Shown here one piece after another: positions 32,701 through 39,576 of a stretch of DNA of 46,773 nucleotides. Location: positions 1 through 46,773 of IMG/VR virus record IMGVR_UViG_3300033143_004479; one strand, written 5' to 3'. Both the position numbers and the translations under genes were made by a program. Under the pieces are notes generated by a model that was not told where the DNA came from, searched no databases, and saw only the letters and a program-made list of their open reading frames with translations. Numbering within the stretch: the stretch's first letter is position 1; every line of letters begins with the position of its first letter. Source of the stretch: a virus.

Positions 32701-33853
32701 GCCTGCAGCTTGGACTGAGGCCAGGAATCAGCAACGGTCTTTTCTAGCTATCTATGACCTGTGTGTCAATAAACTGGGTATGAAACCTGATGACGCTGCT
32801 GAGCTTGCCAACTTGAAAGGCAGGATATGGACTCAGTTTGCCCACACCCCTGCAGATAGAGCTAAACTGACCAGGGGCAATCTTGGTAGTGTCCTCTTGC
32901 AGTATAAGCACTTTGGCATGAAGAACTTGGGTATGGGGCTGGTCTTTGCTAGGCACGGGCAGATGACTCCCTTTGCTCGGTGGCTGGGGGCTCAGATTTT
33001 CCTTGGCGGTGCCAAAGGAGCCTTGGCAACTTTACCTTTTACCACTATTGCTGGAGTAGCTCATGCCTTGGGCCTGATAGGAGTAAAAGGGCCTAAAGCC
33101 TTACTGAGCAAACTGAAAGATAAGGTAAGTGAAGAGCTGGGAGAAGATGCAGGTAATATGTTCAACTGGGGCATTTTTGCTGCCCTTAACATAGACCTGA
33201 GCCAGAGCATCTCCATGATAGATGCTCCCAGGTTCAAGGATACCAGAGATATTCCAGAGGGGCTGGCTAAAATGCTAGGTGGCCCCTGGATGCAGACCCT
33301 TATCAGGGGTGGCTATGAGATGTTTGATGAGTCAAGGGCTCTGCCTATGGGTAAGCCTGAGCGGGCAGCCAGATTCCTAGGCAGGAACTACATTGTCCTG
33401 CGCCAGGCTAGAGACCTTATCAAGGTTCTTAATGAAGATGCTACTGTGTATGACCATAGGGAGCGGGTTCTTTATAAGCTCAAGATGAGTGAGCAGCTCA
33501 TGCGTGGCTTTGGCTTCAGGAGCTTGACTGAGGCTGGCAGGTCAGAGATAATAGATATACTCTTTGAGACTAACCTCTATTATAACAGGGTAATGAACCA
33601 GGCAGCTCAGCAGGCCAATGCTGGCAACTGGGTAAAGGCTCTGGAAATAGTCCGTCCCTGGAATGCAACTACTATAGGGGGCCAGATAACTCCAGAGGAC
33701 ATAACCAAGCGGGGTGAGAAAAAAATGAGAGGCTACATTTTGGGCCTGGGCAGGCTTGAGCGGGGCCTGGAGCAAGCACCCAAAAATGTGCAACAGATGA
33801 TACTTGAACAGAGTAAGGAGGCTAGAGACATACACCTCTTAACTCCTAGGTAA
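29759..33853 (+). CDS. Large internal virion (ejection) protein (1364 aa)
   Basis: The largest gene. A charged coiled-coil N-terminus (EEIEQLEKEYQAHQLKMRQE), then a hydrophobic part (GFRIMGNELLSFALDAAGLI and GGAVDRLPLGMFF), a long soluble middle and a C-terminal third with amphipathic helices (LGAQIFLGGAKGALATLP, FTTIAGVAHALGLIGV). This matches the size and position of gp16-like DNA ejection proteins of podoviruses. I could not see a transglycosylase or peptidase active site, although such proteins often carry one. Codon use matches its neighbours. Confidence 0.7.
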   Translation: MPVATQEEIEQLEKEYQAHQLKMRQEQEHLEKAKLEQIVAPELMAPGGMVGPEKIGKTITTRAVEQWWEETEEVASKAALVEQVAIQKRGEERKELTKRTKEAAYDLRQDARTGFWSTLAQVSGGFRIMGNELLSFALDAAGLISSYTTYYANAPIRAALGLPQLDPPWSDAEIERTDWGKRFHTRAGEIRQHLAETHPHSVPSLEDIRPGHEMYDFAQWAAGTGINQVPLLATSSALFFGGGVAGTGKATSLWLATLPSMAQIREETYSQLEARIGKDPKNKDLATLVGMIGGAVDRLPLGMFFNRTKMVDIFKGKVVYNVLKRKALTHSLLSAIKQGPAEAVPEMLQEVLMLMAVYSTDENKEMFGEDWPELWDELYRSTREAGAAAFLFGSVMGGASGYQQARRGAKGMRAQAGLVGALIQQQQNPDVKLDIELPQNVLDALKEAGKEVTEETGTIFAPYKGRDLGGLMNQAPLQIAIEMVSDKHPAKSRLTQVGNFLLGIPLTTSDNIQADLTYDKDVYNKLPKEMRKKVEDIGKGIMTQKFFDLMDQESTPAEIDAMAERGEIDLITRDVAKFFRHRYEAMRLDVRDTIRDGVRGSLSTKTNAELVADIKSAGLEGVEAREETETRTNALGEEYELTVTKFYEAGTETEVKKANVIRQIAELQIPENWGHQYAYVHHIFTSSYDLSWIDEKGEKHRIPPPAGKEIRNLWDAKRALENWKEIPENLGLWTAFAIEPRITMPLDILRVSKGRYYRFISNVKQAADIESQAVAQDVTRGIIGKRGAKQKFWAARLPREGLEGYTRDFWRAHQAYIIGYHKWKEYTNLRKLATPLIEDLRNDGYTRWANALEDRLEYTWGRKRSIAAESLDDLCAILARHLPFEPLRNWMGKPFKAEGIAATLKSINYYLHLQTPKFMLMQEMQLAQTLYPIIGYDGMAGMYRNWKTPEWQAILKKYNVLGPTGKLKEAAELGALKGKWLPAAWTEARNQQRSFLAIYDLCVNKLGMKPDDAAELANLKGRIWTQFAHTPADRAKLTRGNLGSVLLQYKHFGMKNLGMGLVFARHGQMTPFARWLGAQIFLGGAKGALATLPFTTIAGVAHALGLIGVKGPKALLSKLKDKVSEELGEDAGNMFNWGIFAALNIDLSQSISMIDAPRFKDTRDIPEGLAKMLGGPWMQTLIRGGYEMFDESRALPMGKPERAARFLGRNYIVLRQARDLIKVLNEDATVYDHRERVLYKLKMSEQLMRGFGFRSLTEAGRSEIIDILFETNLYYNRVMNQAAQQANAGNWVKALEIVRPWNATTIGGQITPEDITKRGEKKMRGYILGLGRLERGLEQAPKNVQQMILEQSKEARDIHLLTPR

Positions 33854-33882
33854 GATGAAACCACTAATAATGAAAGGAAAGA

Positions 33883-34896
33883 ATGATGAAAACTCTAGTA
33901 ATAGCTTCAAGAGACAATGGAACCTGGCTGGCGGAGCACCTTGGCTGTACCCTTTATAATGAAGGTAGCCAGGCTGGGTCAGGAATTGTAACCAAGGTTA
34001 ATGAAGTTCAGGATGTGTGGGAAAGGGTCATTGTCCTGGACGGTAATAACTATCCATCCCTCACACTTCTTACTCCCCAGGATTTGATAGCAGTAAGTCC
34101 TCTAGCTACCAAGTTCAATAATGATTACACCTATGCAGTTACCCTCCTGGAGGCTGAAGGACTAAGGGCTGCTACCAGCACCATCCCAGCCCTGGAGTGT
34201 GGAGTAATGGGCTGGTGGCAAGATGGCGAGTGGCAAGGTAAGCAGTGCCTGGCCATAGAGCAGAATGGCTTTATGAACCGAGACCTGGGCCTGCACTTAC
34301 CTGAAGCTCAAGGGGTTACAGTTTTAGGTATCCCTTCTAGTAGCTCACTTCTATCCAGCACCTTGTTTAAGCTGGATAACCTTCTTAAGGACCATTACAC
34401 TGGGCCTGTATGCTTACGCCTCTCGCTTCTAGGCAAGGACATCAGGGTAAGGTTTTTGAAGCTGGGTTTCCTCCCTGGATGGTTCGAGACAGTGCTGGAG
34501 ATTCAGCACCCTAATAGTAACCTTCTTGATATGCCCCTGAACATAACAGATAACATGGCAGTGGGGATTCTAGTATCTGTACCTCCTTATCCTTACCATG
34601 ATATAGACCAGGTAACTCAGGGAACTGTGATAACCAGGCTAGAACCTGGAGCAGCTAGGCACCTGAGATGGCTGGATGTGAAGAAGGATAATGAGCACTA
34701 TAGATGTGTTGGTAATACGGGAAGGATGTTCTACGCTACAGCCTGGGGAAGTGCTGAGGCTTCTAGTAAAGAAGCTCGAATGCGTATTTATAGAAGCCTA
34801 AGGGGTATAGGCTTGGATAACATACAGTATCGAACAGATGTGAATACTACTAGTGGGGTGGTTATTGAGCAGCTTGAAGCCTTAAAACTTCTCTAA
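33883..34896 (+). CDS. Degenerate PurD-like (ATP-grasp fold) protein (337 aa)
   Basis: MKTLVIASRDNGTWLAEHLG resembles the N-domain of glycinamide ribonucleotide synthetase (PurD). The C-terminus aligns with its last domain: NMAVGILVSVPPYPY, TQGTVITRLEP, GRMFYATAWGSAEASSKEA and LDNIQYRTDVN correspond to the PurD blocks for vvLas-GYP, G-I-gl, GRVL-vta-G and f-yR-DIg. The catalytic EFNxRFGDPE block is replaced by RFLKLGFLPGWFET and the ATP-grasp Lys loop is not recognisable; it is also about 85 residues shorter than typical PurD. So it is probably a non-enzymatic derivative. ATGATG start; the second ATG is likely. Its last 35 bases overlap the convergent gene. Confidence 0.65.
   Translation: MMKTLVIASRDNGTWLAEHLGCTLYNEGSQAGSGIVTKVNEVQDVWERVIVLDGNNYPSLTLLTPQDLIAVSPLATKFNNDYTYAVTLLEAEGLRAATSTIPALECGVMGWWQDGEWQGKQCLAIEQNGFMNRDLGLHLPEAQGVTVLGIPSSSSLLSSTLFKLDNLLKDHYTGPVCLRLSLLGKDIRVRFLKLGFLPGWFETVLEIQHPNSNLLDMPLNITDNMAVGILVSVPPYPYHDIDQVTQGTVITRLEPGAARHLRWLDVKKDNEHYRCVGNTGRMFYATAWGSAEASSKEARMRIYRSLRGIGLDNIQYRTDVNTTSGVVIEQLEALKLL
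34862..34877 (+). repeat. 16-bp direct repeat, copy A
   Basis: TTATTGAGCAGCTTGA at the end of the PurD-like gene; an identical copy is at 35231-35246, and the gene at 34862-35218 lies between. Confidence 0.85.
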
Positions 34897-35218
34897 GTGC
34901 TCGTTGATATGCTTCAATACCATCTCTTCTAGCCTCACAGGTAGGGCACCATCTATCATCATGGTGAGGATCATGGCAATCTACTGCTACACGTTTTGCT
35001 AGGTCATCATCATCAAGTAGCTCTAGTAACCCTAGTTTGGGCCAGTTTAGCTTTCCCTCAAAACCACCATAACCTGGGGGCTCATGCCAGCCAATGCCCC
35101 TTAAAGAGCCATCACTCCTGAGTTCAATAGTATCAATCCAGTCCAAAAGAACTTTGGTGCCTTGGGGTGAAAATACTATATCATCATCCAGACTCAGTAT
35201 AACTTTGACTTGGTTCAT
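34862..35218 (-). CDS. Hypothetical protein with HxC/CxxC cluster (118 aa)
   Basis: Last gene of the leftward arm. MNQVKVILSLDDDIVFS... acidic N-terminal half, then a metal-site-like segment (CHDPHHDDRWCPTC: His, Cys and Asp rich, about residues 81-94) and a helical tail. Strong AAAGGAG ribosome site. Converges with and overlaps the PurD-like gene by 35 bases. It lies between 16-bp direct repeats, as if inserted or duplicated. Function unknown. Confidence 0.65.
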   Translation of the reverse strand: MNQVKVILSLDDDIVFSPQGTKVLLDWIDTIELRSDGSLRGIGWHEPPGYGGFEGKLNWPKLGLLELLDDDDLAKRVAVDCHDPHHDDRWCPTCEARRDGIEAYQRALREVLRLQAAQ

Positions 35219-35230
35219 TACCAGACTCCT

Positions 35231-35246
35231 TTATTGAGCAGCTTGA
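35231..35246 (+). repeat. 16-bp direct repeat, copy B
   Basis: Identical to 34862-34877, in the 38-base gap upstream of the leftward gene 34862-35218. Confidence 0.85.
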
Positions 35247-35256
35247 GGTTTTGAGG

Positions 35257-35526
35257 TTAATCTAGCCCCTTAAACAAAGGTAGCTCATCGTTACTTGGCC
35301 CAGCTTCACTAGGTTCCAGCATTTCATTTATAGCTGCTTGTAGGGCTTTGAGACTAGGGGCACTAAGCCTTAAATGACAGATACTATCCCCTTTAAGGAG
35401 GTAGCAATAGTAATAACCGCTCTCTGTCCGGTAGCTTGGGAGCTCAGCCAGTTCCATAGTGACTGTTGCACCCAAATCATTGTATTCTACCAAGACACTT
35501 TTTGTCTCTTTTACTGTAATCTCCAT
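35257..35526 (-). CDS. Hypothetical protein (89 aa)
   Basis: MEITVKETKSVLVEYNDLGAT... beta-strand-rich first half, helix around APSLKALQAAINEMLEP, acidic tail. AAAGGAG ribosome site. Part of the distal leftward operon; no family recognised. Confidence 0.65.
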   Translation of the reverse strand: MEITVKETKSVLVEYNDLGATVTMELAELPSYRTESGYYYCYLLKGDSICHLRLSAPSLKALQAAINEMLEPSEAGPSNDELPLFKGLD

Positions 35527-35565
35527 AACTAATCTCCTTTCTGTCTAACCTAGTTTCTATCTAAC

Positions 35566-35925
35566 CTAGAACACCTCAGCATCCCATAAATCATAAAGCA
35601 TCTTCCCCAATGCATCTGACAAAATCTCAAACTTGAACTTTCCTATATTCAGTTTCAAGTGATCCTCAAGATATGTATGAGCTATTTCGTGGAATAGGGT
35701 CTTAACCAGAGATACATTATCCTTCTTACATAGATTAACATTAAGCCAGATATAAACCCTCTCCTCATGCACCCAGCACATGCCATAATCCTTTTTCAGC
35801 TCAGCATCCCTGGGTACTTTGGTTACAGCTATACTAACATTAGGCCAGTAAGCCTCATGTATCTCCAGGTAATCACAAGCCTTGTAAGCTATACTTGTTA
35901 GGTGCTTTTTGGTTATCTTGGCCAT
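35566..35925 (-). CDS. Putative zinc metalloprotease-like protein (119 aa)
   Basis: The motif LFHEIAHTYLEDH at about residues 78-89 has H79-E80-x-x-H83 and a nearby third ligand candidate, the zincin signature, preceded by a helix and an N-terminal beta part (VSIAVTKVPRD, GMCWVHEERVYIWLN). It resembles minimal SprT or M48-type phage domains. Could cleave a host or virion protein; there is no signal peptide. Start overlaps the upstream stop. Confidence 0.65.
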   Translation of the reverse strand: MAKITKKHLTSIAYKACDYLEIHEAYWPNVSIAVTKVPRDAELKKDYGMCWVHEERVYIWLNVNLCKKDNVSLVKTLFHEIAHTYLEDHLKLNIGKFKFEILSDALGKMLYDLWDAEVF

Positions 35926-36113
35926 TTTACCCTCACCTCTGGAAAGTTCCCAGTTACTTCTATCTTATCTAGCCAAAAGCAGAAATCTAGTAGCTTCCCA
36001 AGCATTTCATACTGGCTGGAGATTCGAGTACTTCTCAACTGTATCCTAGCCTTCAAGACAGAGATAGCTTCATCCAGGTTCTTGCATATCTGGATGTCAT
36101 CTTGTTTGCTCAT
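35913..36113 (-). CDS. Small hypothetical protein (66 aa)
   Basis: MSKQDDIQICKNLDEAISVLKARIQ... helical, then a short basic C-terminus (VRVKWPR). Only one base separates it from the YopX-like gene and it overlaps the protease-like gene by 13 bases, so it is in the same operon. No known family. Confidence 0.6.
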   Translation of the reverse strand: MSKQDDIQICKNLDEAISVLKARIQLRSTRISSQYEMLGKLLDFCFWLDKIEVTGNFPEVRVKWPR

Positions 36114-36114
36114 G

Positions 36115-36483
36115 TTAAGGGCTCTCTACCAATTCAGGATTCTCATAGAGGTTCCCAATAATCTTATACCTAAGAGGAATCACCTCGGTTAGTTTATAAC
36201 TCCTATCCCCATCCATCCAGGAGATATACCACGACCCATGCAGCTTATCCCATTCAATTATACCTCTGGCTCCATCTTCTTCATCTTCTACAATATCCTT
36301 GTGATATTCCTCTTTGCCAGTTGAGTCTTTGAAACCAGTAGCTTGCATAAGAACACAATCTGGCGCAGAATAACCAGCCACTTGGCCCTTCTGACCCGCC
36401 CAACTACCATCACTATAAATCGTAACACTATCTAACCAACAATGGTTCTTTGTATCCCAGGCTTTATACTTTGTCTCTCCCAT
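36115..36483 (-). CDS. YopX-like protein (122 aa)
   Basis: YKAWDTKNHCWLD near the start, LMQATGFKDSTGKEEYHKDIVED in the middle and YKIIGNLYENPELVES at the end are the three standard blocks of the YopX family, common in phages and prophages; function unknown. TAATG overlap with the metallophosphoesterase gene. Confidence 0.88.
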   Translation of the reverse strand: MGETKYKAWDTKNHCWLDSVTIYSDGSWAGQKGQVAGYSAPDCVLMQATGFKDSTGKEEYHKDIVEDEEDGARGIIEWDKLHGSWYISWMDGDRSYKLTEVIPLRYKIIGNLYENPELVESP

Positions 36484-37367
36484 TACTCACCGCCTTTCAA
36501 AAACCCCTTATCTAACCCAGTAAATAACAATGGCTCATTATCAAGCAACAGCAAGAAACCATTAACCCATTTAGGATGAGTAGTAAGCTGCTGCATCACA
36601 TATTCACACTTCTCATAATGCACCAGCCCACCTATATCTATACAATGAAACCTGCCGCTCCTGTCAAAGGTATGACAGGTGAGATGCCCATGAGTAATAA
36701 CTTGATGACACAGATGTTTAGCTGCCATGTCCTTGCCAACCTGCCCAGATATTTGTCTATAGCTCTTGGGATGTGATACCATCCATTGCTCCGGGCCGGG
36801 ATTTATCATAGCCATTGGCCTTTGGCTAATGTGCAGCCGAGCATCTTGCATAACCATGCAAACCACATCAGTGAACTGTAGCTCATAGTTAAGCAGCCTG
36901 AGTAACCTGGCATCATGGTTGCCCATTATAATAGTAATCTTGTCAAACTGCTCCAGCAGCATGAGCAAGCATTTCTCAACTCCCTTACTCTCCTGTTCCC
37001 AAGTACTCTTCAAGCTGCTCTTGAAGACACTAAACATAGCCTGGTCAAACATATCCCCGGCTATCAATAGCTCTTTACACCCGTGCTCCCTGGCTATATC
37101 CATAAAGTAAAGGGTGAAGGGAATATGAATATAAGGTAGGTGAAGGTCTGAGATTATAGCCAGGTTACTGGAGGTTATCTTAGGATAATCAGTAAAGGTC
37201 TTAACCCAGCTTAGCCCCCATACAAAATCAGCAGTCTTAATGACACGGTAAACTGTAGCCCGGTGCACCCCACATATCTCAGCAACCTGGTCAGGCTTCA
37301 TGCCTTCTGCAGTGAGCTGTAATATCTCTCGCTTTACTTCTTCTGTTACCTTATTTGGTGTTGCCAT
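36483..37367 (-). CDS. HTH-metallophosphoesterase fusion (294 aa)
   Basis: Residues 1-45 form a resolvase/IS-type helix-turn-helix (GMKPDQVAEICGVHRATVYRVI). The rest is a calcineurin-like phosphoesterase with SDLHLP (about 74), AGDMFD (105), GNHDAR (150), a SHPKS block and THGHLTCH near the end: the full set of metal ligands. Phage homologues with this HTH fusion are known as putative DNA-associated phosphatases. The ATG at 37367 follows a TTG in the same frame; TGATG overlap with the upstream gene. Confidence 0.88.
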   Translation of the reverse strand: MATPNKVTEEVKREILQLTAEGMKPDQVAEICGVHRATVYRVIKTADFVWGLSWVKTFTDYPKITSSNLAIISDLHLPYIHIPFTLYFMDIAREHGCKELLIAGDMFDQAMFSVFKSSLKSTWEQESKGVEKCLLMLLEQFDKITIIMGNHDARLLRLLNYELQFTDVVCMVMQDARLHISQRPMAMINPGPEQWMVSHPKSYRQISGQVGKDMAAKHLCHQVITHGHLTCHTFDRSGRFHCIDIGGLVHYEKCEYVMQQLTTHPKWVNGFLLLLDNEPLLFTGLDKGFLKGGE

Positions 37368-37882
37368 CAATACACCTTTCTAGTCTGCTCAGGCTCCTTC
37401 CTCGCAAACTTACCCCCTTTGTCTCTAACCCTCTTAGGTACATATTCTACTGGCCCTTTATACCGGTGCTCATCAAGCAAACCCCAGAGCCTTAGCATTC
37501 CCCTGACCCCGGAAGCAAAACCATCATAATTAGGGTCAACAGTTATTATCTTAACCCCATTCTCCAAGGCTGTGTCTATCTCACAATCACAACCCTGGCT
37601 AATGCCATAAGGAGTAGCAGCTATCAAGACCTTGCACAGCTTTACTATCTCAGCTTGATAAGCCAGGACATCTTCTACGGTACATACATCTTTCAAGAGT
37701 GCACTGGTAAAAGCCTCTACTTTATGGGGTACATAAAGGGCCAGCTCAGGAATCTTCTCCTCTAGGTGCCTGGCTACTTCTATAGCCGCCAGCACATTTG
37801 CTGACATCTCTAGCCCAGTAGCCTCATCGCCTGCTTTGCCCCTTATCTGCATGGAGAAATATGCTGGTATCTTATTATTCAT
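37367..37882 (-). CDS. DUF4406/nucleoside-deoxyribosyltransferase-like protein (171 aa)
   Basis: The start chosen is MNNKIPAYFSMQIRG at 37882, after AGAAAGG. IPAYFSMQIRGKAGDE, NVLAAIEVARHLEEKIPEL and ATPYGISQGCDCEIDTALENGVKIITV are the blocks of the DUF4406 and deoxyribosyltransferase-like fold (Rossmann-type, with a conserved Ser/Gly near the end). Possibly acts on nucleotides or bases; the catalytic glutamate cannot be assigned with confidence. Confidence 0.65.
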   Translation of the reverse strand: MNNKIPAYFSMQIRGKAGDEATGLEMSANVLAAIEVARHLEEKIPELALYVPHKVEAFTSALLKDVCTVEDVLAYQAEIVKLCKVLIAATPYGISQGCDCEIDTALENGVKIITVDPNYDGFASGVRGMLRLWGLLDEHRYKGPVEYVPKRVRDKGGKFARKEPEQTRKVY

Positions 37883-38105
37883 TCTTTTCCTTTCTAACCT
37901 GCCCGACATAAACATATTGTGGCTGCTTCCTTAACGCTGTAAGTAGCCTCATCCCTTCAGGTGTAAAAGCCTTCAAATCACAGGTCATAACTGTAGGGTC
38001 TTTCTTTGTGATAGATGTTTCCGAGGACTCCATCAAGGAGGGCAAGGCATCCATGCCCAAGTGTTTCCACTGCTTTTCCATAATTGTAAACAGGTTATTG
38101 TTCAT
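37875..38105 (-). CDS. Hypothetical protein (76 aa)
   Basis: Start chosen at MNNNLFTIMEKQWKHLG, 38105, since the longer frame begins inside the upstream gene. Basic, mixed alpha/beta (LKAFTPEGMRLLTALRKQPQ). Overlaps its neighbours by 8 and 11 bases, as in a tight operon. Unknown. Confidence 0.6.
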   Translation of the reverse strand: MNNNLFTIMEKQWKHLGMDALPSLMESSETSITKKDPTVMTCDLKAFTPEGMRLLTALRKQPQYVYVGQVRKEKNE

Positions 38106-38349
38106 CTTTCTTCTGCTCCCTTTTACGTTGTATCTCAGCAAGTGCCTCACAGACTCTCAAAGCAGATGAAGGCCAGAATACCCAGAGCACTGGAGTCAGG
38201 TAAGGGTGTGGCACCTCACGAATAATATCCCTTAGCTCCATCTTCTGTTCCTTGGTAAAAGCATTAGGAAGCTTCTTATCCAGTTCTTCATCACTCAGCT
38301 TGGCATGGACTGAGATATGTTCTTCTGGCATAGGCCACTTACGCTTCAT
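38095..38349 (-). CDS. Hypothetical protein (84 aa)
   Basis: MKRKWPMPEEHISVHAKLSDEELDKKLP... helical, charged, ending in a Lys/Glu/Gln tail. GGGAG ribosome site seven bases before the ATG. Overlaps the dATP/dGTP diphosphohydrolase-like gene by 11 bases. No family recognised. Confidence 0.6.
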   Translation of the reverse strand: MKRKWPMPEEHISVHAKLSDEELDKKLPNAFTKEQKMELRDIIREVPHPYLTPVLWVFWPSSALRVCEALAEIQRKREQKKDEQ

Positions 38350-38854
38350 CTTTTTTCTCCCCTAAGTGCACAACAGCCATTAAATTGAAAATAGCATGAG
38401 TCAAATGATCCTCATCCCTTAACCCTTCCCGAAACTGGTTAATGTGTCTCATGGCTGAATCTAAAAACCTATCAATAGGCATTCCCTTTTCCCAGTTCTT
38501 ATCTCCATACTTGGCCGCTCCCCATTCCAGTAGGATAGCCAGCCTACGAAGCATAATGGGAGAGATTAAATCATACCTACCCTTACCTTCTCTGGTATCC
38601 CTTTGGGCACCTGTAGAGAAGTGCTCCTTTTGGTCTTCATACTCATCATATAGTGCTGCTTCCTCTGGGTGCTGTAGCCAGTAAGTTGCATCTTTAACAG
38701 GATTACCCCTGCTATCCAGTTCTGTCATCGCCTGCTCAGTATCCCGTATTGCCTGCTGGAATCCAGTTTCAGGAACAAGCCTTCCAAGGGTTGCTTTGGC
38801 TGGAAGGCTCGGCCCATAATCATCTACTGGTTTACTGATTCCTGCTCCACACAT
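38339..38854 (-). CDS. dATP/dGTP diphosphohydrolase-like protein (171 aa)
   Basis: The segment STGAQRDTREGKGRYDLISP, RRLAILLEWGAAKYGDKNWEKG, DSAMRHINQFREGLRDEDHLTHAIFN closely follows the DUF5664-type domain (GAxRDxxxGKxRxDL...GAxKYgxrNWekG...SalRH...GEDxDEDsgh) annotated as dATP/dGTP diphosphohydrolase, a MazG-like fold with E/D metal sites in the DEDH region. N-terminal 50 residues are unrelated. Expected role: hydrolysis of host or modified deoxynucleotides. AAAGGACA ribosome site. Confidence 0.82.
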   Translation of the reverse strand: MCGAGISKPVDDYGPSLPAKATLGRLVPETGFQQAIRDTEQAMTELDSRGNPVKDATYWLQHPEEAALYDEYEDQKEHFSTGAQRDTREGKGRYDLISPIMLRRLAILLEWGAAKYGDKNWEKGMPIDRFLDSAMRHINQFREGLRDEDHLTHAIFNLMAVVHLGEKKDEA

Positions 38855-39063
38855 ATCGCTGTCCTTTCTACCATATCAAGAAACAACATATCACTCATCA
38901 GCACCCCATCAAAGGGCACCATATCTCCCTTCCACACCCTCTCAGCCCGAAAGCCTGGCATTAAGGGCCTTGCTGGTGGAGCCTTACAGCTACTTACCCC
39001 TATCATCAGGATGAGACAAATGCTTACTAAGCTCCAGCTCCTCAAGAATCTTATACAGCTCAT
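38824..39063 (-). CDS. Rz1-like outer-membrane spanin lipoprotein (79 aa)
   Basis: Signal peptide (FLRSWSLVSICLILMIGVSS) ending in a lipobox with C26, then Pro-rich KAPPARPLMPG and a short conserved PFDGVLMSD/LFLDMVE segment. Begins within the preceding i-spanin-like frame and overlaps it by 74 bases in another frame, the typical Rz/Rz1 nesting. Implies that the host has an outer membrane. Translation start (39063) is preceded by AGGGCTAAT, a weak site. Confidence 0.72.
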   Translation of the reverse strand: MSCIRFLRSWSLVSICLILMIGVSSCKAPPARPLMPGFRAERVWKGDMVPFDGVLMSDMLFLDMVERTAICVEQESVNQ

Positions 39064-39415
39064 TATTAGCCCTTGTGATATTCTCTTTAGAATACCTTAA
39101 CATCTTTCTAGCCCTATCAACCTTTTTCCTAGCCCGCTTAGCCTTCTGGCCAGGTGAGTGATACCAGGAGAACAGTTTAAGCCCTCCCAGTATCACCCCT
39201 ACCAGACCTGCTAGGATCAAGTAACCTGTACTATACCAGTCAGCATTATCGTCACCTGGCCGTAAGTAACCAGGAATACAAGTGGCCGGTCCACAGCTTA
39301 TGCCCACACCATCACAGGGCATTAGGTCTCCCACTTTGCAGCCACAGTCATAAGAATAGAGCCCATCGAAACCGTTGTCTATCAGGTACTGCTTGACTAT
39401 CTCCTTAACAGTCAC
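38990..39415 (-). CDS. i-spanin-like protein with Cys-rich N-terminal domain (141 aa)
   Basis: The start taken is the GTG at 39415 because AAAGGAG lies five bases upstream and overlaps the previous stop. The N-terminal domain has VKEIVKQYLIDNGFDGLY followed by six cysteines (DCGCKVGDLMPC..C..C), a module seen as a stand-alone small phage protein. A single transmembrane span (about residues 64-82, YLILAGLVGVILGGLKLFSW) and a basic coiled coil follow, as in Rz-type spanins. The domain order differs from ordinary Rz, where the span is at the N-terminus. Confidence 0.65.
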   Translation of the reverse strand: MTVKEIVKQYLIDNGFDGLYSYDCGCKVGDLMPCDGVGISCGPATCIPGYLRPGDDNADWYSTGYLILAGLVGVILGGLKLFSWYHSPGQKAKRARKKVDRARKMLRYSKENITRANNELYKILEELELSKHLSHPDDRGK

Positions 39416-39576
39416 CTTAACTCCTTTGTAAATAGTGGTACAGGCCGGATTCCCCACCCGGCACACTGTCCGCACTTCTTACCACACTGGGCAGCAGTAA
39501 GTTGCGATATCTTCCCTAGCCTGGTGCTGCCACACCACTGTACCACATAGCTATAACTGTTAATGCACCGCTCCAT
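39412..39576 (-). CDS. Small Cys-rich hypothetical protein (54 aa)
   Basis: Start taken at MERCINSYSYVVQWCG, 39576; a longer frame to 39615 exists but starts inside the holin gene. Contains CGKKCGQCAGWG. Overlaps the holin gene by 17 bases and the next gene by 4. Function unknown; its place between holin and spanins suggests a lysis accessory, which is inference. Confidence 0.5.
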   Translation of the reverse strand: MERCINSYSYVVQWCGSTRLGKISQLTAAQCGKKCGQCAGWGIRPVPLFTKELR

